Origin: an uncultured Candidatus Puniceispirillum sp.
Lineage (GTDB): Bacteria > Pseudomonadota > Alphaproteobacteria > Puniceispirillales > Puniceispirillaceae
DNA: 64,000 nt
Assembly: GCA_905182545.1 (NCBI GenBank)
Contig: CAJJBY010000001.1
Location: 124,001-188,000 of the forward strand
Direction: 5' to 3'
Positions 46,558 to 56,113 of the stretch are shown here, in pieces (the stretch's first letter is position 1; each line of letters opens with the position of its first letter). A program made the position numbers and the translations under genes. The notes under the pieces are model-generated. The model made no database searches, had not been told where the DNA came from, and was given only the letters and a program-made list of their open reading frames with translations.

Positions 46558-47482
46558 ATGCTGTATACTACACGCTATAACGCCTCGGTCTTGCTCGCAG
46601 CCTTGGTTGCCCTAACTGTTTCATTCATCAGCTTTGGGCTTCTCTATCATATCGAGCGACCCGGCGATTGCGATGGCTGGGGAGACAGCGTCTGACGCCG
46701 ACATTGAGGCGATTCGGCAGCTTTATGGATTTGACCGCCCAATTTTAGTCCAATATTTTGACTGGCTGCAACGTGCTGCTTCCGGTGATCTTGGAAAAAG
46801 TTATTATTTCAGAACTGACGTTAGCGCTCTTATTGGTGAGCGTTTGCCCACAACTATGATATTGGGCGCATGCGCCATCACATTTGCGATTTTATTATCA
46901 GTGCCACTTGGCGTGGCTGCGGCAGTTCGGCCGAACAGCCTTGTTGATCGAATTGCTCTGTTTCTGTCTGTTATGGGTCAGGCCCTGCCAAGTTTCTGGT
47001 TTGCGCTTATGCTGATCGTTTTCTTTTCTGTCTCTCTCAGGTTGCTGCCAACATCTGGTTCTGATACTTGGCTACATTTTGTGATGCCTACAGTTGTTCT
47101 TGGCTATTACGCTGCGCCAGCAATTATGCGCTTAACACGAACAGGAATGTTGGAAGTTTTGAGTACTGACTATATCAGAACAGCGCGAGCAAAAGGCCTG
47201 CGCCCTCCAGTTGTCCTTTTTAAGCATGCGCTCAGAAATGCAATTATTCCAGTTGTCAGTTTGGCAGCAGTGCAATTTGGATTTATGTTGGGAGGTTCAA
47301 TTGTTGTTGAAACTATTTTTGCGTTGCATGGCGCAGGGTTCCTAGCTTGGGAGTCCATTACGCGTAATGACCTGCCCACAGTTCAAGGACTGATTTTGGT
47401 GTTCTCGCTTTTTTATATTGTTTTGACTTTTTTTGCCGATCTTATCAACGCTTGGTTAGACCCCCGGATAAGGATTAAATAG
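46558..47482 (+). CDS. Peptide ABC transporter permease, DppB type (frameshifted as sequenced)
   Basis: The first membrane subunit of the peptide importer, about 307 aa after correction. The N-terminal frame reads NASVLLAALVALTVSFISFG and breaks near 46643-46650. The next frame gives SSDPAIAMAGETASDADIEA, then IRQLYGFDRPILVQYFDWLQ and RAASGDLGKSYYFRTDVSAL, the typical DppB region after the first helix. The permease motif is DYIRTARAKGLRPPVVLFKH and the C-terminal end is DLINAWLDPRIRIK. The span is 3n+1 bases, consistent with one inserted base. It is followed three bases later by the DppC-type gene. Confidence 0.87.
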
Positions 47483-47485
47483 GCA

Positions 47486-48370
47486 ATGGGTAATGAAAAT
47501 ATAGCGGCAACCACTGTCACAAAAGCTTCAATCTATAATAGATTTACTGGTCATCAAGGAGTGATGATTGGCGCATTTATTGTTATTGCAATTGTTTTAG
47601 TGGCTTTGTTCGCCCCAGTTTTGGCGCCTCATGATCCTTATCATCAGAACCTGTTAACGAGATTAATACCACCTGTTTGGGATGACCGTGGCTCTTGGGA
47701 ACACGTTCTTGGGACGGATCATTTGGGGAGGGATTATTTTTCGCGATTAATTTATGGAGCAAGAATTTCACTTCTGATTAAACTCAGGTGCTGCTCTAAT
47801 CTCCGGACTAATTGGAACCATTATGGGTGTAATGGCTGGGTACTTTGGTGGGCGCGTAGATATGGTAGTTACCTTCTTAATTACTGTTCGCCTGTCTATG
47901 CCGGTCGTTCTCGTGGCTTTAGCGGTCGTTGCAATTGTTGGAGGTTCACTGCAAGTAGTTATAAGTGTTCTCGGATTACTGCTATGGGACCGATTTGCGG
48001 TTGTGATGAGATCCTCCACTCTGCAAATAAGGTCGATGGATTACGTGGCTGCTGCACAAGCTGTTGGCTGTTCAACAAAGCGTATTCTAATGACAGAAAT
48101 TATGCCTAATGTAGTGAATAATTTGATTGTGATTGCCACTTTAGAAATGGCGCACGCGATAATCCTTGAAGCTGCGCTATCATTTCTAGGTCTTGGCGTT
48201 CAACCACCTCTGCCTTCTTGGGGCCTTATGGTCTCAGAAGGAAAAGATATGATGTTATTTGAGCCTTGGCTTATCACTATCCCGGGTGTTGCATATTACT
48301 GGCTGTATTGGCAATCAATTTAATGGGTGATGGTGTTCGGGACATTACTGCGCCAGAAAACAGGAATTGA
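47486..48370 (+). CDS. Peptide ABC transporter permease, DppC type (two frameshifts as sequenced)
   Basis: The second membrane subunit. The start at 47486 gives a charged N-terminus, the first helix (MIGAFIVIAIVLVALFAPVL) and the DppC signature HVLGTDHLGRDYFSRLIYGA. The frame breaks near 47785-47790 and continues as SGAALISGLIGTIMGVMAGY. A second break near 48290 leads to LLAVLAINLMGDGVRDITAP, the canonical DppC ending. The two shifts cancel: the whole span is exactly 295 codons, the normal size, which fits one inserted and one missing base. The permease loop is YVAAAQAVGCSTKRILMTEI. Confidence 0.87.
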
Positions 48371-48380
48371 GGAGAGGGAC

Positions 48381-49431
48381 ATGTCAGAGCTTGTGCTCGA
48401 TGTAGAGAGCTCTATCGATTAAAATTCCAGTGATTGGAGGGATGTTGCACGCTGTGGACAATATCAGCCTCCATGTGGAAAGAGGGGAAACCTTGTGCAT
48501 TGTTGGTGAGTCAGGTTGTGGAAAATCCCTAACATCGCTTGCAATAATGGACCTTTTGCCGAAGAAAGCCATCCGCACCGTTGATAAGATGTCGCTATGT
48601 GATGTTAATATTTTGAATTTTTCTGAGAAACAAATGTCTAACGTCAGAGGCAACAAAATGGGCATGATTTTTCAGGAGCCAATGTCAAGTTTAAACCCTT
48701 CTTTTACCGTTGAAAACCAGATGCTCGAAACACTATCGAGGCATAGAAATATTGTTGGTTCAGAGGCCAAAGCGCTTGTTGTTCAGATGCTTGAAAAAGT
48801 AGGCATCATTCCAGCAGAGAAGCGGCTGCGTCAATACCCGCATCAACTTTCTGGGGGGCTTCGTCAACGAGTCATGATAGCGATGACTTTATTATGTGAA
48901 CCTGAACTGATTATTGCAGACGAACCAACAACGGCTTTGGACGTAACAATTCAAGCACAAATTCTCAAGCTAATGAAAGACCTCCAAAATGATTTTAATG
49001 TTGGTCTGATTTTCATAACTCACGATCTGGGCGTTGTGGCAAATATAGCCGATCGGGTGGCTGTTATGTATGCCGGTCAAATAGTTGAAGAAGGAAGTGT
49101 CTACGATATTTTTGATAATCCCTCGCATCCCTATACACGAGGGTTGTTGAGTTGTATTCCCGTCCCGGGTAAAATAAAACGAGGTGAGCCGTTGGGTTCT
49201 ATTCCTGGCATGGTTCCTTCATTGGTTGGGAATTTCTCTGGTTGTCGGTTCTCCGGTCGATGGAGTGACGCTGATGAAAAATTGGAAAGAGCAGATACAA
49301 GACTTGTTGCTGTTTTAGGTGAACCAAACACCTTTACGGTTAACGGGTCAGAAACTCACCGGGTACGCTTTTGTTGTCAGGACTGCCTAGAAAAGTCATA
49401 CAAATTTGACACGCGAAAGGGCAACTCATGA
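48381..49431 (+). CDS. Peptide ABC transporter ATP-binding protein, DppD type (frameshifted near its start)
   Basis: A cytosolic ATPase of the peptide importer. The ATG at 48381 follows GGAGAGGG and reads MSELVLDVES. The frame then breaks near 48410 and continues SIKIPVIGGMLHAVDNISLH. Walker A is VGESGCGKSLTSLAIM, the signature LSGGLRQRVMIAMTLL, Walker B LIIADEPTTALDVTIQ, and the His switch ITHDLGVVANIADRVAVMYA. The oligopeptide C-terminal region with cysteines (SGCRFSGRW and CCQDCLEKS) resembles the Fe-S-like end of OppD/DppD. The span is 3n+1 bases, so one base is extra. It overlaps the next gene by ATGA. Confidence 0.9.
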
Positions 49432-50204
49432 CTGATTTAATGGTTGAGGCCAGCGTCGTAACAAAAGATTACAAGATATCCAGAGGATTGTTCCGTGGCA
49501 AAGAGGTGTTGAGGGCTGTTGACAAGGTCTCGCTTTCCGTCAACCGGGGAGAGACGTTAGCAGTGGTTGGTGAATCAGGCTGTGGCAAAACCACATTAGC
49601 AAAAATAATACTTGGCCTTTTGGAACCTGATAGTGGAACTGTCAAGCTTTGTGGTATCCCAATAAATGAAATTTCAAGAACAGATCTCGCGAAGCTTGTT
49701 CAACCAATTTTTCAAGATCCATATTCCTCACTTAATCCAAGAAAAACAATAGGCTCCATTATCCAACTACCGCTTATAGTTCAAGGGGATAAGAACCCGG
49801 AAAACTGGCGAAAAAGGGTTCTGACCACTATGGATCTGGTGGGACTTCCATCTCGTATGTTCGATCAATTTCCTAATCAATTATCAGGCGGCCAAAGGCA
49901 GCGTGTTGCGATTGCCAGAGCACTGATAAATAGACCAAAAATTGTGATTTGTGATGAACCAACTTCAGCTCTTGATGTTTCTGTGCAATCACAAATATTG
50001 AATTTACTGAATGAATTGCGGAGGGAATTAGACTTAACTTATGTATTGATAAGTCACAATTTGGCTGTTGTAGAGCACATGGCAACACGGGTAGCAGTGA
50101 TGTATTTTGGGGAAAAAGTTGAGGAAGCAGAGACGGACCAACTCTTTAAACAACCAAAACATGATTATACCAAAACGCTTCTCGAATTCTATTCTCATTC
50201 CTGA
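49428..50204 (+). CDS. Peptide ABC transporter ATP-binding protein, DppF type
   Basis: The second ATPase of the peptide importer, 258 aa, in a clean frame. Walker A is VGESGCGKTTLAKIILGLLE, the Q-loop is VQPIFQDPYSSLNPRKTIGS (the SSLNPR motif is typical of DppF/OppF), the signature [16 protein letters not shown] and Walker [17 protein letters not shown], followed by LISHNLAVVEHMATRVAVMY. It is translationally coupled to the DppD-type gene by an ATGA overlap and ends the operon. OppF-type proteins are often longer; this one lacks the extra C-terminal domain but is otherwise complete. Confidence 0.93.
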   Translation: MTDLMVEASVVTKDYKISRGLFRGKEVLRAVDKVSLSVNRGETLAVVGESGCGKTTLAKIILGLLEPDSGTVKLCGIPINEISRTDLAKLVQPIFQDPYSSLNPRKTIGSIIQLPLIVQGDKNPENWRKRVLTTMDLVGLPSRMFDQFPNQLSGGQRQRVAIARALINRPKIVICDEPTSALDVSVQSQILNLLNELRRELDLTYVLISHNLAVVEHMATRVAVMYFGEKVEEAETDQLFKQPKHDYTKTLLEFYSHS

Positions 50205-50283
50205 TCCAAGGAGTACTTCGAAATTCAGTTGATTCCTAGGTTATGTCAATTTCAACACGCTAATGTTCAAAAATTTTTCAAAC

Positions 50284-51742
50284 TTAAGCTGAAAGTCGAT
50301 CTAAATTTGGTTTTGGTTGTTGAGTTATGGTATGTTCTGAGAGTGCTGCCTCCAAGCCTCTTGCGACTTCAATAATAAGTCGGTCATTCCCCGGGGGGCC
50401 CAATACTTGAATGCCGAATGGCATGTTATTATCATCCACTCCGCATGGCAGGACAATTCCCAGGCGAGGGTTGGAGTTGGCAGATAGGTGATGGCAACCC
50501 AGCGCATATAGGTTGCCATTTTTTCATCATCAATTTCAGAAACTGACCATTGATCATGGGCAAATGGTGTTGTTGATGCAGCTGGGCAAATTACGACATC
50601 CACTTCGTCAAAAAGGTCTAGCCAGCTGCGGGCAATCCGGCTTTGCTGCAAGATGCGCCTTCGCCACATCTTCTAGGTTATAGGCGAGGCCCCGATCAAC
50701 GTTATCCACAACATTCGGGCTCAGCTTGCTCGCGGTGCTGCCGAACACGCTCGCCATGCGCGGCAACAAAATTCACCCCGCGCAAAACTTCAAAACAATT
50801 GTCGCCATCGGTAAAGTCAGGGTTGCCATCAATTGCGTAGCGGCAAAGTAGTGGCCACTGAAAACACCAACCCGCTCGGCAAAAATGGACCGGTAGCTTT
50901 TCGACATTGGCGCGGCAGTTCCAAGGTCAGGCCGTGATCATCGCCCTGATGCTGCCAAGATCGGCTGCCCTCTAAGCGGCGCGAATAAATCCATATCAGG
51001 CGCAGTTGAAAACGGGTCATGGGGATCAACTCCCATCTGCGCTTGAAGCAATAGATAGGCGTCATCGACAGTCCTACCCATCGGCCCAAGAACTGAAAAG
51101 GGCAGAAGGCCAACTGGCCGCCCTTCTGCCGCGACAATTCCAGGTGATGGTCGGATGCCAACAACGCCGCAAAAGCCTGCTGGGGTGCGAAGGCTGCCGC
51201 CGTAATCAGAGCCGCTAGCAAGTGGCATCATGCCAGTGGCAAGCGCAACTGCTGAGCCGCCAGATGAGCCACCACACGTTTTTTTCTGGATCAAACGGGT
51301 TGCCGGTAGCACCAAACACAAGATTGCGTGTGTTTGCGCCAGCGCCAAATTCCGGTGTGTTGGTCTTGCCCACGACGATACCGCCCTCGGCACGGATATT
51401 CGCGACCGACCCTTGATCCTTGGTTGGGATATGGTCAGCATAAAGTGCTGAACCTAAAGTGGTCCGGATGCCGCTGGTCGCTTCAAGATCTTTGATGCCA
51501 ACTGGGAGCCCGTGTAGCAAGGCCCAATGCGTTGCCTTTAAGAACCGCTTTTTCAGCAACAATTGCTAAAGCCTCGTCCCGAGCGCGGTCAATACGCACG
51601 GGTCACGTCCGCATATGACAGCCCCATCTGTCGCCTCGATCCGCGTGATGCAGCTCTCCAGACAGTTCGACCGGCGAGATATCTTTGCGCCCAATCATGA
51701 CGGCGTAAGCTCTACAGCGGTCTTATCACATAGATCTGACAT
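50284..51742 (-). CDS. Amidase signature-family hydrolase, heavily frameshifted as sequenced
   Basis: All parts of a GatA-like amidase can be followed through at least five frame changes. These are [14 protein letters not shown] (from 51742), [30 protein letters not shown] (catalytic Lys), [40 protein letters not shown] with [20 protein letters not shown] (Ser nucleophile region), [20 protein letters not shown], and a C-terminus [20 protein letters not shown] ending in LDRLSA. No substantial segment is missing and the order is normal, about 486 codons. Either the assembly has many single-base errors here or the gene decayed very recently. It is convergent with the peptide transporter operon. 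Confidence 0.8.
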
Positions 51743-51790
51743 TTTAAGTTCCCTCTCACATTCAACAAAGGTCATGGCCACGCTGGCCAA

Positions 51791-53184
51791 TCAGGTAGGG
51801 TCTTTTGGTGTGTTGCCGGTGCCAAGATCCCACCATAGGCCGGTCATTAGCCGAAGTGCCGATTGGCTGATTGACTCCAGAATATGCTCATTTGGCGCAT
51901 GTTGTGAACAGCCAGCATAGCTATGCGGCACCCAGATGGTTGGCAGGCCAAGCAAATCGGCAAAGACGTCATTCGGCAATGATCCGCCAAGATTTGGTAC
52001 GACGAAATTTCCTCACCAGCGGTTTGCTCAAGCGATTCTAACGCCCATTTTGCCCATGGATGATCGGGGTCTAGTCGGGTGGCATACATCGGGTCGCGCT
52101 CACTGGTAATTGTGATATCGCCAAAGCCATGCTTGTCGAGATGCGCCCGCAGCAACGGCATAAGCTGGCTGACCTCGGTGCCAACAACATAGCGTAGATG
52201 GCCAAACACAACCGCGCTTGGCGGAATGGCATTGGCTGGTGATTGTGGATTGCCGGTTTCAAAGGCGCGCACTTCAAACGTGTTGCTGGCAAAAACCCGT
52301 TCGGCGAGGGTCATGTCAGGCTCGCCCCAATTTGGGTTAATCTCGGGCGCATTATCACCGCCACCGACCTCAAGCTTGGCAATCGCTGCGCGAACCGAAT
52401 TGGGGATATGGGTGTTGCGCCAACCTTCGACAAGAATTTTGCCATGGCGATCAACCATGCTGGCAAGCGCATGCGCCATCACCACGCCCGGATTGGTGAG
52501 CAAGCCACCCCAGTTACCCGAATGATGCCCGCCGGCATGCGACTCAAGCCGCATGGTGAAATTAAACACCCCGCGTGACCCCATGAAAATGGTTGGTTTG
52601 TCAGGATGGATTCGCGGGCCGTCCGATGCGATAAAGACATCGGCTTTGAATAAGATTCTTGTTTGCGGCGCAAAAATCCTTCAACCCGGGCGAACCGCGT
52701 TCTTCGCCCATTTCGATCAGGATCGTAACGTTAAAGCCAAGCGTGCCACGCGTTTCCAGAACGGTTTTCAAGGCGGCGATATTGATTGTGTGTTGGCCCT
52801 TATTATCGGCGGTGCCGCGCCCATACCAGCGCTTGCCATCCTTGGTGATATGCCATGGTGACATTTGATTGTCCCATTGCGTGTCATAGCCGGCAACAAC
52901 ATCACCATGACCATAGGTCATAACCGTTGGCAGGTCGTCACCTTCGATGCGCCGCGCAACCAGAAACGGGCCTGCATCAGCGCGTGGATTTGGAAAGGTT
53001 TCACAGGCAAAGCCAAGATCTGCAGGCAGGGAACAAGCTCATCATCAAGATAGGCCTGAAGCGCGGCCTCGCAACCGGCAAGATTGCTTTCGGTCTTAAA
53101 GGCGATGCGGCGGGCGAGTTCGGCTTCAAAATCACCATTGTTGAAATAATCATCAATTCTGCTTAATGCCTGATCACGGCTCAT
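51791..53184 (-). CDS. M20-family dipeptidase/deacylase (several frameshifts as sequenced)
   Basis: A long M20 metallopeptidase (about 464 codons). The N-terminal frame MSRDQALSRIDDYFNNGDFE to QAYLDDELVPCLQ breaks near 53025. It continues as LGFACETFPNPRADAGPFLV and VMTYGHGDVVAGYD (metal His and Asp), GRGTADNKGQHTINIAAL, and EMGEERGSPGLKDFCAAN (catalytic Glu pair). A second break near 52655 leads to SDGPRIHPDKPTIFMGSRG and RLESHAGGHHSGNWGGLLTN. A third near 52000 leads to VVPNLGGSLPNDVFADLLGL and the last His region HAPNEHIL. The chain is complete. It lies just upstream of the amidase on the same strand. Confidence 0.85.
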
Positions 53185-53334
53185 TGCCACGCACTCCCCT
53201 AAACACGGTCACATAAGGCTGTTTTAATGCAATCCAGAATAAGGCTATCGCAACCGAAAAGTGAAGTTTATTCTCAGTTTTTAGTCTGTAGGCACCAAGG
53301 CTGTTTGACCCCGCCCAAAATGAGGTGACGAGGC

Positions 53335-54057
53335 ATGTTATCGCGTCTTTTATGTTTGATTATATCGCTGATATTTATGGCTTCGGCGCGCGCCGGTGCG
53401 GCATCGGGAATTGATCAAACTGAAGTGACAATTGGCGCCTTTGCCGAATTTGCCGCCGCCACCGGATTTCGCACCAAGGCTGAGGATGCAGGCGGTATGG
53501 TCTATGAGGCGGGGTGGGTGGTCAAACCTGATTGGAACTGGCGTCACCCTTATGGGATTGCAAGTCCGCCAGATGAACCGGCGGTTCATATTACCTTTGA
53601 TGAGGCAATGGCCTATTGCGACTGGCGCGGCCAAAGATTGCCAAGTCGTGATGAATGGATCAGGGCTGGCCATACTGAGTTAAGATCCGATCCACCAGCA
53701 TCTTTTCAGCGCGGCATGACTTATGAATTTCCAACCGGCAACAGCCCTGAAGGTGCAAATTGTCTCGCCGAATGCGGCACTGATCTGCGGCCGATTGCTG
53801 GCAAGCGTGACTATAGCCGCTATCTTGATCGTGGTTTTGGCCATGCACCGGCAGGGCAAACAAAAGCGGGGGTCAATGGTCTGTTTGATATGGGGGCGAA
53901 TGTCTGGGAATGGGCGGTGATGGGCAATGGGCCATCTCAAGCAACAATGGGGGGATCATGGTGGTATGGTGCCGATCAGATGCGATCAGATTATGGCGCC
54001 ACCAAGCCGCGAGATATGGCGGTTGTCTATATCGGGTTCCGCTGCATCGCCAAATGA
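53335..54057 (+). CDS. Exported SUMF1/formylglycine-generating-enzyme-fold protein lacking the catalytic Cys pair
   Basis: A 240-residue protein with a Sec signal (MLSRLLCLIISLIFMASARA). The SUMF1 fold is seen in GIDQTEVTIGAFAEFAAAT, PAVHITFDEAMAYCDWRGQR, LPSRDEWIRAGH, GLFDMGANVWEWA and the final YIGFRCIAK. True formylglycine-generating enzymes carry two active-site cysteines in the last segment before GFRC. Here that stretch (GGSWWYGADQMRSDYGATKP) has none, so sulfatase maturation is unlikely. Such proteins often act as binding or lectin-like domains in the periplasm. It is a single gene between a divergent peptidase and the DmdA-like gene. Confidence 0.85.
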   Translation: MLSRLLCLIISLIFMASARAGAASGIDQTEVTIGAFAEFAAATGFRTKAEDAGGMVYEAGWVVKPDWNWRHPYGIASPPDEPAVHITFDEAMAYCDWRGQRLPSRDEWIRAGHTELRSDPPASFQRGMTYEFPTGNSPEGANCLAECGTDLRPIAGKRDYSRYLDRGFGHAPAGQTKAGVNGLFDMGANVWEWAVMGNGPSQATMGGSWWYGADQMRSDYGATKPRDMAVVYIGFRCIAK

Positions 54058-54265
54058 CGACAACAGATCAATGACCCATCAAGCAAATGCCGCTTTGACG
54101 CTTGGCCATCATGTTAAAATCGTCAAACGCCGTCACTGCTGTGCAGGAATTGAACAAAATTAGACGCTAGGTGGGCAGTTTGCCTCAAAACATCGCGATA
54201 GGTTGTGACGGTTATTCATTTTCGCCCTTGCCAAAAGGGCCTGTTCGCCTTTGGAGCATTCGCAT

Positions 54266-55408
54266 ATGTCTGATCTTGTTGATTTTGGTTTTGGAACACA
54301 AATTCGCAAATCCCCCTATTTTGACGCTACAGTGAAATGGGGTGCCAAGGCATTTTCGGTCTATAATCATATGTATATTCCGCGCGATTTTGGCGACCCT
54401 GAACAAAATTTCTGGAATCTGGTCAATCATGCGATTTTATGTGATGTCGCGGTTGAACGTCAGGTTCAGGTTACTGGACCCGATGCTGCAAAATTTGTTC
54501 AATATCTAACCCCGCGCGATCTTAGCAAAATGGCGGTTGGTCAGTGTAAATATGCGCTTATCACCAATGCCGATGGCGGTATTTTGAACGACCCAATCAT
54601 TTTGCGGCTGGAAGAAAATAAATTCTGGATCTCGCTTGCTGATAGCGATGTTCTTTTCTGGGCGCAGGGTGTTGCGGTTCATGCTGGGTTTGACGTTCAT
54701 ATTTGCGAGCCTGATGCCTCGCCAGTTCAGCTTCAAGGGCCGCGATCGATGAATATCATGAAGGCGTTATTTGGCGAAGATATTGCTGATCTGAAATATT
54801 ACTGGCTTCGCCATCTAACCCTTGATGGTATGGAACTTGTGGTGTCCCGAACCGGATGGTCAAGCGAGCTTGGTTATGAAATCTATCTTCAAGATGGCAC
54901 GCGCGGTACCGAATTATGGGATCGGATCATGGCTGCCGGACAAAAATTTGGCTTAAAGCCCGGCCATACATCGAGCATTCGCCGGATCGAAGGCGGCATG
55001 CTGTCCTATCATGCTGATATGGATATCAATACCAATCCGTTCGAGCTGGGGCTTGACCGGCTGGTTGCGCTTGATGAGGCACATGATTTTGTTGGCAAAT
55101 CGGCGTTGCTGGCCATTCGTGAAAAGGGCGTGTCACGCAAACAGGCTGGATTGATCTTGCATGGGGCGCCATTGACCGCGCCAAACACCACATTCTGGCC
55201 GGTGATAAAAAATGGCAAAGTGATTGGCAAGGTGACGTCAGCTGTCTATTCGCCGCGGCTTGAGCAGAATATCGCGCTTGCCATGGTCGATTCTCAGGAT
55301 CATGAATTGGGCGCGCGATTTGATGTCGAGGCCGCGCAGGGTCTGTGCAAGGCTGATCTGATTGAAATGCCATTTTATGACCCAAAGAAAAATATCGCCA
55401 AAAGCTAG
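54266..55408 (+). CDS. GcvT-superfamily protein, probable dimethylsulfoniopropionate demethylase (DmdA-like)
   Basis: A tetrahydrofolate-dependent aminomethyltransferase-fold enzyme, 380 aa from the ATG at 54266 (GGAG 10 bases upstream). Segments such as IRKSPYFDATVKWGAKAFSV, YNHMYIPRDFGDPEQNFWNL, CDVAVERQVQVTGPDAAKFV, QYLTPRDLSKMAVGQCKYAL and ISLADSDVLFWAQG parallel the DmdA of marine Pelagibacter and Roseobacter types more closely than GcvT of the glycine cleavage system. No gcvH or gcvP is nearby, which also argues against GcvT. DmdA removes a methyl group from DMSP to form MMPA. Related sarcosine- or glycine-betaine-type demethylases remain possible. Confidence 0.7.
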   Translation: MSDLVDFGFGTQIRKSPYFDATVKWGAKAFSVYNHMYIPRDFGDPEQNFWNLVNHAILCDVAVERQVQVTGPDAAKFVQYLTPRDLSKMAVGQCKYALITNADGGILNDPIILRLEENKFWISLADSDVLFWAQGVAVHAGFDVHICEPDASPVQLQGPRSMNIMKALFGEDIADLKYYWLRHLTLDGMELVVSRTGWSSELGYEIYLQDGTRGTELWDRIMAAGQKFGLKPGHTSSIRRIEGGMLSYHADMDINTNPFELGLDRLVALDEAHDFVGKSALLAIREKGVSRKQAGLILHGAPLTAPNTTFWPVIKNGKVIGKVTSAVYSPRLEQNIALAMVDSQDHELGARFDVEAAQGLCKADLIEMPFYDPKKNIAKS

Positions 55409-55527
55409 CGCCAGCCTCTATGATTGGGTGTAACGGGCAAGGTTATGCCTTGCCGGTTGCAACTGGGCTCAATCATGTCCGGGCTTAATCATGAGATGTA
55501 TTTATCGTAAGGCATGAAGGGCGAAAT

Positions 55528-56113
55528 ATGGGTAGAAAAATCAGACGTGTTGTCACCGGTCATGATGAAAATGGTGTGGCAACGGTGATAATGGATGGCG
55601 AAGCGGACTGTATTTTACAGCGTCCAAATCGCCCCGGCGTGACCTCTGACCAATTTATGGCAGAACACCAAGACCCCAGCAGCAATGGAAAGGCATGACG
55701 ATCCGGTGACCGGCCCGTTGATCCTACATCCGCCCAAAAATGGTTCGGTTTTTCGTATTGTCCAGTTTGATCCAGAAAATCCCGACGAGCTGGCCAAGCT
55801 TGATGGCAAAGCGGCATTTTCAGAAATGGGCGCTGGTGAGAATGTTGTTGAAGGCGCGCGCCACCCTTTTATGCATCGCACTGACAGTCTGGATTATGCG
55901 GTGGTTTTGACCGGCGAAATCTACATGATGATGGATGAAGACGAATATCTGGTCAAAGCTGGTGATGTGATTATCCAGCAAGGCACTAACCATGCTTGGT
56001 CGAACCGTGGCACCGAACCTTGCCAGATTGCCTTTATCCTAATTGATGCCGAAAAGGCACTAGTCAGTGATAAGGCCATTTGTTTGATTTGCCTGACTAG
56101 TTCGGGCTGGTGA
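55528..56113 (+). CDS. Cupin-domain protein (frameshifted as sequenced)
   Basis: It starts MGRKIRRVVTGHDENGVATV. The frame breaks near 55655-55665, with TNLWQNTKTPAAMERHDDP continuing in the next frame, then a double-stranded beta-helix cupin core. The core includes MHRTDSLDYAVVLTGEIYMM, AGDVIIQQGTNHAWSNRGTE and CQIAFILIDAEKAL, with probable metal ligands in the H-x-D/E pattern and the late NHAW histidine. The span is 3n+1 bases, giving about 194 aa. The opening and size resemble cupins encoded beside aromatic or dicarboxylate catabolic enzymes. It overlaps the convergent aminotransferase gene by 17 bases, so the last residues are uncertain. Confidence 0.75.

Noticed and set aside
54071-54163. 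A 30-codon frame after the SUMF1 gene
   Set aside because: It is too short, has no clear ribosome binding site and shows no recognisable feature.
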